A stretch of DNA of 64,000 bases from Streptomyces sp. NBC_00286 (GCF_036173125.1 NZ_CP108054.1:4154001-4218000), one strand, 5' to 3'. Positions 8,107-17,010 are shown, counted from the first letter of the stretch. Notes: a model not told the origin generated them from the letters alone. Numbers and translations: made by a program.

Positions 8107-8506
8107 GCGACGAAGCCGTAGCAGACGCCCGCACCGGCGCCCAGCGAGGCGATGGCCGCCAGGACCGGGACCGCTACGTGGGCGGGGGCCTGCTGGATCA
8201 GGACGAAGGTGCCCATGGCCAGCACGAACCAGGCGAAGAGCCGGGAGAGGGCGTGGGCGGGGACGCGTCCGGCCAGCCGGGCTCCGGCCAGGCTGCCGAC
8301 GACAGCGAACCCGGTGACGGCCAGGGTCAGGCTCCAGTCGATCTGGACGCTCGAGAGGTAGCCGGCGAAGCCCGCAGCGGACTTCATGGCGATGACCAGC
8401 AGTGAGGTGCCCACGGCCACCGGCATGGGCAGGCCGCCCAGCAGGGCCAGGGCGGGGACGACGAGGAAGCCGCCGCCCGCGCCGACCAGGCCGGTGGTGC
8501 GGCGAG

Positions 8507-9292
8507 CGCCGCGGCCACCGTGAGCGCGCTGAACAGCACGGTGCGGCCCGCGGTGGCGACGGTCCGCAGCACTGCTTCCGCGCCGGGGCCCCGGTCGGCC
8601 AGTTCCTCGCGGTAGCGGGAGACGATCAGCAGGCCGAAGTCGATGGACAGGCCGAGGCCCAGGGCGAAGGCCAGGCTCATCGCGCCGGTGGAGACGTCCA
8701 TGAACTCCGTGGCGACCCGCAGGCCCGCCATGGTGAGCAGCAGGGAGACGATCCCGCCCAGCAGCGGGATCAAGGCGGCCACCAGCCCGCGGAAGACCAG
8801 GAAGAGCACCACCAGGATGACCGGGGTGGCGAGGAGTTCGGCCTGTGCCAGGTCGGTGTCCGAGACCTCGGCGACCTGGACGTGACCGGCAGTGGCGCCG
8901 CCGAGCAAGGCGCGGCCACGCAGGGCCGGATCGTCGTCGATGGCCTGCTGGAGCTCCTCCTCGGCCCGTACGCTCCGCTGGTCCGTCAGGGACCCCACGG
9001 CGCCCACGACCACGGTGCTGCGCCCATCCCTGGAGATCAGCGCGGTGCCCCCGGGAGAGGTGTAGTCGACCACCTGCTCGACCTCGGGACGGGATCGCAG
9101 GAGCGCCGCGGCGGCGGCGACCGCCTTCGGCGGGGTGGTGGTCGCCTCGACCGGTTCGTCGGTGCGCACCAACAGGACATGGCCCTGCTGGGGGTCGATG
9201 CCCGTGGCGCGCTCGATGATCTCGCGGGCCGCGACGTTGCTGCCGCCGGGATCGTCGTAGTCTGCCTTGCCGTTGGAGAGTCTCTCCGCCAC
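8507..9292 (-). pseudogene. MMPL/RND-type transporter, internal fragment
   Basis: About 260 residues of an MmpL-like permease: ERLSNGKADYDDPGGSNVAA and the extracellular domain, then AELLATPVILVVLFLVFRG, GLSIDFGLLIVSRYREELAD (the charged GLGLSIDF helix of the family) and ending at GRTVLFSALTVAAAL. The first transmembrane helix and everything after the fifth or sixth helix are missing. Both ends are abrupt, joined at about 9292 to an unrelated fragment and at about 8505 to the TSUP frame. It cannot make a working pump, which needs about 700 residues. Confidence 0.75.
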
Positions 9293-9447
9293 TCGTGCAG
9301 CTTCAACAGCAGGCCGTGGCGGGCGAGTTCAGCGGTCAGCGGGGCTGTGAGCCCACTGAGGGTGGAGTGTCCGGTGACCGCGACGGAGAACGTCTTGCGG
9401 ACCGGACCGCTGGACCGGCTGCGCGCACGAACCCCGGCGAGGGACAC
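9293..9447 (-). pseudogene. Short fragment resembling the N-terminus of FkbH-like proteins
   Basis: From GTG 9447 the frame gives about 50 residues, including KTFSVAVTGHSTLSGLTAPL and TAELARHGLLLKLHE. This resembles the start of HAD-type FkbH proteins, but identification is weak. The frame joins the MMPL fragment at about 9292. It is read as one more piece of a deletion mosaic rather than a gene. Confidence 0.3.
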
Positions 9448-9452
9448 GAGAG

Positions 9453-9476
9453 CAGCCCACCACGTGTATCAGGTGG
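9453..9476 (-). terminator. Hairpin after the toxin gene
   Basis: GCCCACC, ten bases, GGTGGGC: a perfect 7-bp stem starting 16 bases beyond the toxin stop codon. There is no strong T-run, as is common in this genus. Confidence 0.5.
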
Positions 9477-9491
9477 GCCGCTCTCAGTTCC

Positions 9492-9809
9492 TCAGGCTGG
9501 ACCGGGATCGAAGATCTCGTGTCCGCCGACCCGGCGCCAGATGACGTGCGGCTCACCCTCGCGGAGTTCGTCTCCGTACTGCCAGGTGGCGCGCCCGTCA
9601 GGCGCCCAGGTCATTTCCATGATGGGACGTTCGCCGTCAGGGAGTCTGACTCCCTGGACCGGCTTGACCCGGAGGCCGGGCCGAAACTGCCCAGTCGCAA
9701 CATCCGGTACGAACTTGTTCCGGACGGTGTCCTCGAACCGCTCTCGCTCCCGCGGAAGGAGCTTCTTGAAGTCGCGGTCGAAGCGGGCAGTCATTGCGAA
9801 AGTCGGCAA
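9492..9809 (-). CDS. RelE/ParE-type toxin
   Basis: A 105-residue basic protein with the RelE/ParE fold pattern: MTARFDRDFKKLLPRERERF (two helices), then strands ending RATWQYGD and HVIWRRVGGHEIF. In this family the toxin cleaves mRNA on the ribosome or poisons gyrase; which one cannot be told. TTG 9809 has GGAGG six bases upstream; ATG 9794 is the alternative and sits 20 bases from that site. It starts 24 bp after the AbrB-type antitoxin gene, so the pair forms a two-gene operon with antitoxin first. Confidence 0.75.
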   Translation of the reverse strand: MPTFAMTARFDRDFKKLLPRERERFEDTVRNKFVPDVATGQFRPGLRVKPVQGVRLPDGERPIMEMTWAPDGRATWQYGDELREGEPHVIWRRVGGHEIFDPGPA

Positions 9810-9832
9810 TAGGGCCTCCAGGCGGGTCGAAG

Positions 9833-10126
9833 TCAGCTCTCCTTGTCGAGGTGCGCGAACATGCCGTCCACGTCCTCGTGGCGGGTCGTGCGCCCAGCCG
9901 CGATGTCCTCGCTGGCCTCGCGCTCACCCGCCTGCCACCGCTCCGTCCAGAACCAAGCCTGATCGGTGCGGATCTTCCTCAGTCCGTGAACCTCGACGAC
10001 GCCGGCGTCGTTGATCTCGAACTCAAGCTCGTCGCCTGGGGAGACCCCCAGCGCCTCGCGTACGCCTGCGGGTAGCGTCAGCTGCCCCTTGTCGCGCACG
10101 CTGGCCTGGAACGTAGCCGCAGCCAT
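9833..10126 (-). CDS. AbrB/MazE-type antitoxin
   Basis: A 97-residue protein. Residues 8-48 form a SpoVT/AbrB swapped-hairpin DNA-binding domain (VRDKGQLTLPAGVREALGV, then SPGDELEFEIND). The acidic C-terminal half, ending EDVDGMFAHLDKES, is the likely toxin-neutralising tail. ATG 10126 is preceded by GGGAGG. In such pairs the antitoxin binds its own promoter; a good palindrome lies about 100 bp upstream at 10225-10247. AbrB-fold antitoxins are usually paired with MazF or VapC, so the RelE-type partner is a less usual combination. Confidence 0.8.
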   Translation of the reverse strand: MAAATFQASVRDKGQLTLPAGVREALGVSPGDELEFEINDAGVVEVHGLRKIRTDQAWFWTERWQAGEREASEDIAAGRTTRHEDVDGMFAHLDKES

Positions 10127-10224
10127 GGATGACCTCCCACTCTCACCTTCCATGTCTCCTTCGCTACTCAGACTACCCAGGATTTCCCCAAATTGCGACT
10201 CTCCAACTCTCCAACTTTCTCACA

Positions 10225-10247
10225 GTCTACCATCGCCGATAGTAGAC
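10225..10247. promoter_or_regulatory. Probable operator of the toxin-antitoxin operon
   Basis: A 23-bp dyad: GTCTACCATCG, one centre base, CGATAGTAGAC; ten of eleven arm positions match. It lies 99 bp upstream of the antitoxin start, a natural position for autoregulation by the AbrB-type protein. The 250 bases from 10127 to 10372 hold no gene. Confidence 0.55.
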
Positions 10248-10372
10248 CTGGAGCGGCCCGCGTGCGTACGCGGTGTGGGTGCCGTCGCCGAGCTGCGGGT
10301 GGTGCGCCCCAAGCCCAAGTCCGTCCACGACCACGCGCTACGCCAGATCCACCAGGGCTCTGCACGGCCGTC

Positions 10373-12088
10373 TCAGTCCCGCGCCGCCCCGGGCAGGGAC
10401 AGGTCCCAGTACGCGGCGTACCGGTCGGCGCGGCGCAGCAACTCCTCGTGGCTGCCCTGTTCGACCACCCGCCCGGCGTCCAGGAAGGCGACGCGGTCGG
10501 CCCGGCGCACGGTCCCCATGCGGTGCGCCACCAGCACCACGGTCCGGCCCGCCATCAGCTGCTCGATGCCGGCGTGCACGGCCGCCTCGTTCACCGGGTC
10601 CAGGGCCGAAGTGATCTCGTCGAGCAGCACGATCGGCGCGTCCTTCAGCAGCGCGCGGGCGATGGAGACGCGCTGCCGCTCGCCGCCCGACAGCAGCGCC
10701 CCGCCCTCGCCCACGTCCGCCGACCAGCCGCCGGGCAGCAGCTCGATCACCTCGTCGAGACGGGCCGCGGCGGCCGCGGCCCGTACCTCGGCGTCGGTGG
10801 CGTCCGGGCGGCCGAGGCGCACGTTCTCCTCGATCGTGCCGTCGAAGAGGTAGACGTCCTGGAAGACGATGGCGATCCGCGCCATCAGCGCCGCGGTGTC
10901 CATCTCCCGTACGTCCACGCCGCCGATCCGCACCGCGCCCGCGTCGACGTCGTAGAAGCGGGCGAGCAGCTGCAACAGCGTCGTCTTGCCCGCGCCTGAC
11001 GGCCCGACGACGGCGAGCCGCCGGCCCTCGGGTACGGACAGCGTCACTCCGTCGGCGACCGCGCGGTCGCCGTGCCGGAAGGTGACCGCGTCGAACACGA
11101 CGTCGTGACCAGCCGGTTCGCGCGGCACGCGAGGCTCCGGCAGCGGCTCGGTGCTGAGGACGTCGTCGAGGCGGGTGAGTTCGGCGCGGGCGGCTCGGAT
11201 GCCGCCACTCATCTCGGCGAGGGACAGCAGCGGGTCGGCGCAGCGGGCGGCGAGCACCAGGACCGCGAGCACCTCGGCCGCGCCGATGTCCCCGCCGAGG
11301 GCGAGGTACGCGCCGAGTGCGAGCAGCGCGGTGAACACCGCCTGCACGGTGACCGCAAGACCCAGCACACCTGGCAGCGCCGAAAGGGTGGAGCGACGCG
11401 AGGCGCGGCGCAGTTCCTTCAGGGAGTCGTCCAGCAAACCGAATCGCTCGCCGGTGCGGCCGCCGGCGCGCAGCACCGGCTGGGCCTGGAGGTACTCGAT
11501 GACGCGGCCGGTGGCCGCGCGCTCGCGTTCCACGCGCTCCGCGTCGGTCGCCGTCGTCGCGCGGGCCGTACGCAGCTGGACCGCGGCCACCAACGGCACA
11601 GCGGCCAGGCCGGCAAGCCCCAGCTGCCAGTTGAAGGCGAGCATCACGACGACGATCGTCAGCGGCGTCACACAGGCGGAGATGAACGGCGCCAGCAGGT
11701 GCGCGATCACGCCCATCGCCTGCAACACCCCCTGGCTGGCGAGGACGGACACCTCGCCGGTGCGGCCGGGTTGATACCAGCCGATGGGCAACCTGGCGAG
11801 GTGTTCGCCGAGGCGCTCGTACATGCCGTGCAGCATCGTCGTGCCCACGCGGAAACCGGAGCGGTCGCTGACGTACCGCAGCACCGCGTAGACCGCGACC
11901 GCCGCGCCGAAGGCGGCCAGCCAGGGCCGGGCGTCCTCGGGTGTGCTGCCGAAGAGCGCGCGCAGCACGGGCACCAGCAGGGCGTACGACAGTCCCTCGG
12001 CGAGGGCGGTCGCCGTCATCAGGGCAATGGTGCGGCGCACCGGCCCGGCGTACTCGTGGCCGAGCACATGCAGCAGTGTGCTGATCAT
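10373..12088 (-). CDS. ABC transporter, fused membrane and ATPase domains (subunit 2)
   Basis: A 571-residue half-transporter. Six transmembrane helices lie in residues 20-300 and the ATPase domain in 328-565, with Walker A GPSGAGKTT at 362-370, signature LSGGERQR at 466-473, and Walker B IVLLDE at 486-491. Its start ATG overlaps the stop of the upstream subunit by 4 bp, so the two form a heterodimer. Paired half-transporters next to an AraC regulator resemble YbtP/YbtQ and IrtA/IrtB siderophore importers, which have exporter folds; a drug or peptide exporter is the alternative. The Walker B Glu is present, so this site should be catalytic. Confidence 0.85.
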   Translation of the reverse strand: MISTLLHVLGHEYAGPVRRTIALMTATALAEGLSYALLVPVLRALFGSTPEDARPWLAAFGAAVAVYAVLRYVSDRSGFRVGTTMLHGMYERLGEHLARLPIGWYQPGRTGEVSVLASQGVLQAMGVIAHLLAPFISACVTPLTIVVVMLAFNWQLGLAGLAAVPLVAAVQLRTARATTATDAERVERERAATGRVIEYLQAQPVLRAGGRTGERFGLLDDSLKELRRASRRSTLSALPGVLGLAVTVQAVFTALLALGAYLALGGDIGAAEVLAVLVLAARCADPLLSLAEMSGGIRAARAELTRLDDVLSTEPLPEPRVPREPAGHDVVFDAVTFRHGDRAVADGVTLSVPEGRRLAVVGPSGAGKTTLLQLLARFYDVDAGAVRIGGVDVREMDTAALMARIAIVFQDVYLFDGTIEENVRLGRPDATDAEVRAAAAAARLDEVIELLPGGWSADVGEGGALLSGGERQRVSIARALLKDAPIVLLDEITSALDPVNEAAVHAGIEQLMAGRTVVLVAHRMGTVRRADRVAFLDAGRVVEQGSHEELLRRADRYAAYWDLSLPGAARD

Positions 12089-13905
12089 CGGGCCTCTTCC
12101 CCTTCCATGGCATCGGCTTCCATGGCACGGGCTTCCGTGGCATCGGCTTCCATGGCACCGGCGTGGATCTTCCAGAATTCGGCGAATGCGCCGCCCCGCG
12201 CGAGGAGTTCCGCGGTCGTGCCCCGCTCCACGATCTCGCCGTCGCGCAGCATCACGACGGTGTCGGCGTCGGCGATCGTCTCCAAGCGGTGGGCGATGAC
12301 CAGCGTCGTCCGCTCCTCCCGGGTCTGCGCCAGCGCCTCGCGCACCGCCTGCTCGGTCTGCGGGTCGGCGAAGGCGGTGGCCTCGTCGAGGACCAGGACG
12401 GGGGCGTCTGCGAGCAGGGCGCGGGCGATGGAGACGCGCTGCGCCTCGCCGCCGGAGAGGCGGGCGTCCTCGCCGATCACCGAGTCGTAGCCGCGGGGCA
12501 GTTCGAGGACGCGGTCGTGGATGCTCGCCCGGCGGGCGGCGCGGACAACGGCGTCGCGGTCGGCGTGCGGGACGGCGAGGGCGATGTTGTCCGCGACCGA
12601 GGCGCGCAGCAGCCGGACGTCCTGGAAGACGAAGGACACCCGCCGGTACAGCTCCTGGCTGCCCACCTCACGCAGGTCGACGCCGCCGAGGAGCACGGAG
12701 CCGTGCGTCGGGTCGTAGAACCGCGGCAGCAGCTGCACCAGCGTGGACTTGCCGCTGCCGGACGGCCCGACCACGGCGGTGATCGTCCCCGGCTCCAGCA
12801 CAAGGTCGATCCCGCGCAGCACCTCGCGCCCGGCCTCGGCACCCTCGTACCCAAAACGGACGTCCCGCAGCTCCACCCGGTGCCCCTCGGGCGCCACCGG
12901 CCGTACGGGCTCGGGCAGCGACGGCTCGGCGAGTACGTCCCGGATGCGGCCGACGGCGCGTCGCGCGGCCTGGAGGTCGTCGAAGCCGTGCCCGAGCGCG
13001 GCCACGGGCGCGGTCAGCCCGAGGCCGAGGAGCAGGAAGGGCAGCAGGTCCGCCGGGGCGAGCCCGCCCCCGGTGATCCGGTACGCGCCGCCGACCAGCA
13101 CCGCCAGCAGCACGAACGGCGGCGACAGCGCCACCTGCATCCCGGCGGCGACCCCGGAAAGACCGCGCACCATCCGGTAGAAGCTCCGGGTGAAGTCGCC
13201 CACCGCGGTACGGAACGCGCTGTGCGCCCGCTCCGACCCGCCGAACGCCTTCACCACCGCGATGCCCTGTACGAACTCGACCACCGACGCCGAGATCCGC
13301 CCCATCGCGGCGTCGAACTCCTTCTGCTCGCGCAGCCGCGTAGGGGTCATCATCAGCGGCACCAGCGCGACCGCCAGCAGCACAGGGATCAGCGTGATCA
13401 GCGTCAGCCGCCAGTCCACGGTGAAGAGGTAGCCGAGCGAGACCAGCGGCACCACGAAGGCGGAGACCAGCTCGCCCGGCGTGTGGGCGATGAGCGGGTG
13501 CACGGCGCTGACGTCCTCACCCACCAGCTTCGCCAGCTCCCCGGTCCGCCGCCGCGCCAGCCGGCCGATCGGCACCCGCCCGAGCCGCGCGGCGAGTTGC
13601 CGGCGCAGCGACAGCTGCACCCGGGTGTCGAGGAGGTGTCCGACGCCGGACGAGGCGGCCATGAACAGCAGCCGTACGAGCAGCCCTGCCGCGCCCGCGA
13701 TCACGACGTCGCGCACGTGCCCGTCGTCGGCCGGCCCCGGCGCCAGCAGCGTACGGCCGAGTTCGACGACCGCGAGGAGCGGCGCCAGGCCGGCGACAGC
13801 GCCGATGACCTGCAGGACGACGACGAATGCGAAGCCGCCCGCGTACGGGCGCAACAGACGGGCCACACCCGGTGGTGGCGGTGCGGTGGTTCCGGTGGAA
13901 GTCAT
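12085..13905 (-). CDS. ABC transporter, fused membrane and ATPase domains (subunit 1)
   Basis: A 606-residue half-transporter with six helices in residues 22-310 and an ATPase domain in 344-580: Walker A GPSGSGKST at 380-388, signature LSGGEAQR at 483-490, Walker B VLVLDE at 503-508. ATG 13905 has AAGGTGAG just upstream. The last 25 residues are a low-complexity tail with AMEAD repeats, encoded by four 15-nt tandem repeats, unlike the rest of the family. It is the first gene of a two-gene operon, divergent from the AraC gene at 13982 with a 76-bp shared promoter region. Confidence 0.85.
   Translation of the reverse strand: MTSTGTTAPPPPGVARLLRPYAGGFAFVVVLQVIGAVAGLAPLLAVVELGRTLLAPGPADDGHVRDVVIAGAAGLLVRLLFMAASSGVGHLLDTRVQLSLRRQLAARLGRVPIGRLARRRTGELAKLVGEDVSAVHPLIAHTPGELVSAFVVPLVSLGYLFTVDWRLTLITLIPVLLAVALVPLMMTPTRLREQKEFDAAMGRISASVVEFVQGIAVVKAFGGSERAHSAFRTAVGDFTRSFYRMVRGLSGVAAGMQVALSPPFVLLAVLVGGAYRITGGGLAPADLLPFLLLGLGLTAPVAALGHGFDDLQAARRAVGRIRDVLAEPSLPEPVRPVAPEGHRVELRDVRFGYEGAEAGREVLRGIDLVLEPGTITAVVGPSGSGKSTLVQLLPRFYDPTHGSVLLGGVDLREVGSQELYRRVSFVFQDVRLLRASVADNIALAVPHADRDAVVRAARRASIHDRVLELPRGYDSVIGEDARLSGGEAQRVSIARALLADAPVLVLDEATAFADPQTEQAVREALAQTREERTTLVIAHRLETIADADTVVMLRDGEIVERGTTAELLARGGAFAEFWKIHAGAMEADATEARAMEADAMEGEEAR
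12103..12162. repeat. Four 15-nt tandem repeats in the ABC gene tail
   Basis: Units follow TTCCATGGCATCGGC with one or two changes each. Being a multiple of three, the array changes the length of the protein tail (AMEAD/ATEAR) without shifting frame. Confidence 0.9.
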
Positions 13906-13981
13906 GCGCTCACCTTCGCCGCGACCGCGGCCCGCTGGATTGAAGAAATGTTCCGTTCGGGCGGGCCCGTAGCATGGACAC

Positions 13982-14842
13982 ATGTCAACTGCCGTGCGCC
14001 GACGCGTCGTTGCCCCCGTGTGGCAGGTCACGCGCCCGGCCCGGCCCGGCCGCGTACCCGGCGTCGTCCTGGCGGGGTTCCGCGACCGCGGCCCGGCTCC
14101 GGTCGACCACCGGCTCGACCCGCACCCCGTGCTGACGCTGGCGCTGGCATGCGGCGAGGCGGTGCTCGGCATCGACAAGTCGACGGGGCGGCAGCACCGC
14201 GGCAGCCTTGTCACCGGGCTCGGATTCGGCGCCGGCGGTGCGGCGCGGGTGCGGGCCGCGAACGTCGAGTGGGTGCAGGTGCGCCTGTCCCCCGCCATCG
14301 CGCGCGCCGTGCTTGGCGTGGACCCTGCTGAGCTGGAGAGCTCCGTGGTGGCCCTGGACGACCTGTGGGGAGAGCGGCGGGCGGCCCGGCTGCGCGAGCA
14401 GCTGGCCCAGGCCGCCTCGTGGGAGGAACGCTTCGCGCTCGTCGAAGCGTTCCTCGCCCGGCTGTCCGCCGCGGGGCCCGCCATCGAGCCGGAGCTGGCC
14501 TGGGCCTGGGACCGTATCGTCGCCGGGCACGGCCAGGTGCGGGTCGAAGGGCTGGCCGACGAGCTGGGCTGGAGCCGCAAGCGCCTGTGGTCCCGCTTCC
14601 ACGCGCAGCTCGGCCTGCCGCCCAAGCGCGCCGCGAAGCTCGTCCGCTACGACTGGGCCGCCACCCGCCTGGCCGGGGGCCAGGCGGCGGCCAGGGTCGC
14701 GGCCGACTGCGGCTACGCCGACCAGTCCCATCTGCACCGGGACGTCGTGGCGTTCACCGGTGTGACCCCCGCAACCCTGTCCGGCCAGTCGCTCGTCGCG
14801 ACGGCCGACATGGCGTGGGTGGACCACGTGCCACGCCTCTAG
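13982..14842 (+). CDS. AraC-family regulator
   Basis: A 286-residue regulator. The N-terminal 165 residues carry a ligand-sensing domain (PVLTLALACGEAVLGIDKS...). The C-terminal part holds two helix-turn-helix motifs: VRVEGLADELGWSRKRLWSR and the end motif AARVAADCGYADQSHLHRDV with the closing FTGVTPATL. It diverges from the two-gene ABC transporter operon and is its likely activator or repressor. AraC regulators beside YbtPQ-like pairs sense the siderophore itself; whether that holds here is inference. Confidence 0.85.
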   Translation: MSTAVRRRVVAPVWQVTRPARPGRVPGVVLAGFRDRGPAPVDHRLDPHPVLTLALACGEAVLGIDKSTGRQHRGSLVTGLGFGAGGAARVRAANVEWVQVRLSPAIARAVLGVDPAELESSVVALDDLWGERRAARLREQLAQAASWEERFALVEAFLARLSAAGPAIEPELAWAWDRIVAGHGQVRVEGLADELGWSRKRLWSRFHAQLGLPPKRAAKLVRYDWAATRLAGGQAAARVAADCGYADQSHLHRDVVAFTGVTPATLSGQSLVATADMAWVDHVPRL

Positions 14843-14866
14843 GGCCCATGGGGCCATGCCCCGGCC

Positions 14867-14882
14867 GCCCGTCTCGACGGGC
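14867..14882 (+). terminator. Weak hairpin after the AraC gene
   Basis: GCCCGT-CTCG-ACGGGC, 24 bases after the AraC stop codon. A six-bp stem without T-run; a possible terminator. Confidence 0.3.
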
Positions 14883-15069
14883 CGCACCGGCCACCGCCGC
14901 CAAGCGGCGGAGATACCCGAGGTGGACGAGTTCCCGCGCGGAGTACGGATGTACGGTCCCGTCACCGGCGCCGACAGCCCGCTCGCGCCGCCGACGCGGG
15001 CGACTCCGGCTGAACGGCGGCTTCGTGGGACGGTGCGATCTGGGCTCGCGCACGAAGGACCACCCGGCT

Positions 15070-15425
15070 ACGGCCACGGCGGCGGAGGCGCCATCACGCT
15101 CAAGTACTACGCGGCCGTCCTGGCCACCTCCGACCGCCAGGCCGTCACCGCCTTCGCCAAGCAACTGCCGGTGCCAGAAGGGCTGCTCGCCTGGCAGCCG
15201 GTCACGACCTTCATCAACGGGCTGCTCTGGTCTGCGGGTGCGGTAACGAGTCGCTGTGAGCAACGCTCGTCATCACCGACAGCGGGGCCGAAGCCCTGTG
15301 CGGCCAGTGCGAGGCAGCCGTCCAAGCCTGCCCGGACACAGAGGTGGGTCCCCTCGGACCACCAAGATGGAGGCAGCCCCACCTCGCGAACTCGCTCCCC
15401 CGGAGGCGATCGCCCAGCGCGTCCC
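15070..15425 (+). pseudogene. Second copy of the integrase C-terminus, degenerate
   Basis: GHGGGGAITLKYYAAVLATS and QAVTAFAKQLPVPEGLLAWQ are nearly identical, in DNA as well, to the integrase region at about 2044-2400, and both lie on the plus strand. This copy keeps the active-site Tyr segment, the CxxC region and part of the linker but has several frameshifts, a TGA, and loses homology at about 15425. The start of the integrase and the winged helix are absent. About 220 bases before it (14850-15069) hold no gene. It shows that a related element, or a duplication of this one, once ended here. Confidence 0.8.
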
Positions 15426-15487
15426 CGCGGGTGAATGGCCGCGCGTGGCCATAGCCGGCGTCGAAAGACCCGCTGGGGGTGCCGGAC

Positions 15488-15536
15488 GGCCGGACAGTCC
15501 TTGGACGGCCCGCGATCGTCCAAGGACCGTCCGGCC
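15488..15536 (-). terminator. Strong hairpin downstream of the encapsulin gene
   Basis: Arms of 20 bases (15488-15507 and 15517-15536) pair with one mismatch around a nine-base loop; the inner part is GTCCTTGGACG against CGTCCAAGGAC. It begins 30 bases after the encapsulin stop and is the probable terminator of the geosmin synthase-encapsulin unit. It also marks the border with the integrase remnant. Confidence 0.7.
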
Positions 15537-15566
15537 CAGCTCCAGGTCTTGGCTCTCGTACTTGTG

Positions 15567-16979
15567 TCAGCGCCAGTGGCCGATTTCGACGTTCTCCAGG
15601 ACGCCCAGGGCGTCCGGCACCAGGACTGCCGCCGAATAGTAGGCCGTGACCAGGTACGAGATGATCGCCTGCTCGCTGATGCCCATGAAGCGAACGGACA
15701 GGCTCGGTTCGATCTCGTCCGGGATGCCGCTCTGCCTGAGCCCGATGACGCCCGCTTCCGACTCGCCCGTACGCATGCAGATGATCGATGTCGTACGGGC
15801 GTCGGAGATCGGGATCTTGTTGCAGGGGAAGATCGGCACACCGCGCCAGGCGGGCACGTGGTGGCCGTGCACCTCCACCGTGTCCGGGTACAGACCCCGC
15901 TTGCTGCACTCCCGTCCGAACGCGGCGATCGCCCTGGGGTGGGCGAGGAAGAGCTTGGATCCGCGGCGCCTGCTGAGCAGTTCGTCCATGTCGTCGGGGC
16001 TGGGCACACCGGCGTGTGGCTGCAGCCGCTGGTCGTACTCACAGTTGTGGAGCAGGCCGAACTCGCGGTTGTTGACGAGTTCGTGCTCCTGGCGTTCCTT
16101 GAGTGCCTCGACGGTGAGCCGCAACTGCTGCTCCGTCTGGTTCATCGGCTGGTTGTAGAGGTCGGCGACCCTGCTGTGGATCCGCAGCACCGTCTGCGCG
16201 ACGCTCAGTTCGTACTCGCGCGGGGCCGGTTCGTAGTCCACGAAGGTGTGCGGCAGCAGGGCCTCTCCGACGTGTCCGGCCGACAGGTCGATCGCGGCCT
16301 CACCGTATTTGTTGGTGCGCTGCTCGGGAACGGACCGCACCTGCTCCAGGTGGGCTTGGAGCGATGCGGAACGGTCCGCCAGTGTCAGGACATCCTGCCG
16401 GGTGAGTGCGAGAACGGTGCAATGGGTCAGGGCACGTGCCGTGAATTCCCAGATGCCGTCGGAGGCGGTGAGGCATTGGTCGCCGAAGTAGGCGCCGTCG
16501 GCCAGTACACCGAGCACGGCGTCATCTCCGTAGGGCCCGGAGCCCACTTTCTCGACCTTGCCGTGCGCCAGCAGGAACACCGTGTCCGCCTGGCCGCCGA
16601 AGGAGGCGAGGACGTCCCCGGGCTCGTATTCCTGTTGCCGGCAGCGCCGCGCCAGTTCGCCGAGCACCTCGAGGTCGCCGTAGTCCCGCAGCGTCGGAAG
16701 CTCCCCCAGCTCGGCCGGGATCACCTCCACCTGGTCCCCCGTCTTCACGAAGGTCACGCGCCCGTCCCCGACCGCATAGTTCAGCCGGCGGTTCACCCGG
16801 TAGGTGCCACCTTCCACCTGGACCCAGGGCAGCATCCGCAGCAGCCACCTGGAGGTGATCTCCTGCATCTGCGGGACGGACTTGGTGGTGGTGGCCAGGT
16901 TCCGCGCGGCCGACGTCGCCAGGCTCTGCTGGCTCCGGTCCTGCTCCGTGCGGTTCTCGCTACCCGCCTCGACCGACAT
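15567..16979 (-). CDS. eshA: Family 2B encapsulin shell protein with cyclic-nucleotide-binding domain (EshA-like)
   Basis: A 470-residue protein. Residues 1-40 form an extended N-terminal arm. Residues 40-95 start the HK97-like shell fold ([20 protein letters not shown]). A cNMP-binding beta-roll is inserted at about 100-210 ([20 protein letters not shown], then [14 protein letters not shown]). The rest of the shell fold follows, including [19 protein letters not shown] and the C-terminal [20 protein letters not shown]. This order defines family 2B encapsulins, the group of Streptomyces EshA. In the cNMP roll the phosphate loop lacks the usual RxA arginine after the Gly-Glu (here GDQCL), so nucleotide affinity is uncertain. 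Such shells enclose an enzyme; the gene directly upstream on the same strand is geosmin synthase, the likely cargo. ATG 16979 follows a GGGGGA site. Confidence 0.85.
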   Translation of the reverse strand: MSVEAGSENRTEQDRSQQSLATSAARNLATTTKSVPQMQEITSRWLLRMLPWVQVEGGTYRVNRRLNYAVGDGRVTFVKTGDQVEVIPAELGELPTLRDYGDLEVLGELARRCRQQEYEPGDVLASFGGQADTVFLLAHGKVEKVGSGPYGDDAVLGVLADGAYFGDQCLTASDGIWEFTARALTHCTVLALTRQDVLTLADRSASLQAHLEQVRSVPEQRTNKYGEAAIDLSAGHVGEALLPHTFVDYEPAPREYELSVAQTVLRIHSRVADLYNQPMNQTEQQLRLTVEALKERQEHELVNNREFGLLHNCEYDQRLQPHAGVPSPDDMDELLSRRRGSKLFLAHPRAIAAFGRECSKRGLYPDTVEVHGHHVPAWRGVPIFPCNKIPISDARTTSIICMRTGESEAGVIGLRQSGIPDEIEPSLSVRFMGISEQAIISYLVTAYYSAAVLVPDALGVLENVEIGHWR

Positions 16980-17010
16980 GTATTTCCCCCAAGCGTTTGT
17001 GATGGAGAAT

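Larger units (their letters stand above)
7785..8506 (-). pseudogene. TSUP (TauE/SafE-type) transporter, truncated, with repeat-derived tail
   Basis: The second half of a sulfite-exporter-family permease can be read: TGLVGAGGGFLVVPALALLG, MPVAVGTSLLVIAMKSAAGF, then three further membrane segments up to LGAGAGVCYGFVA near 8110. The N-terminal four helices are missing because the frame is joined at about 8505 to an MMPL gene. After GFVA the frame enters nine 7-nt repeats, reads RCPLPAA three times and runs on for about 100 unlikely residues. In another frame a stop (RAVHRT*) follows the repeat at once, so slippage in the repeat may have removed the natural end. Confidence 0.7.

Noticed and set aside
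8025..8405. Frame with SGQRAAG repeats on the plus strand
   Set aside because: Shadow of the heptamer array and the TSUP gene; no RBS and no protein-like sequence after the repeat.
10338..12158. A 606-codon open frame beginning MPWKPMPRKPVPW
   Set aside because: It is antisense-free but out of frame with the ABC transporter genes; its start is the 15-nt repeat and the product is an Arg/Pro-rich shadow typical of high-GC DNA.
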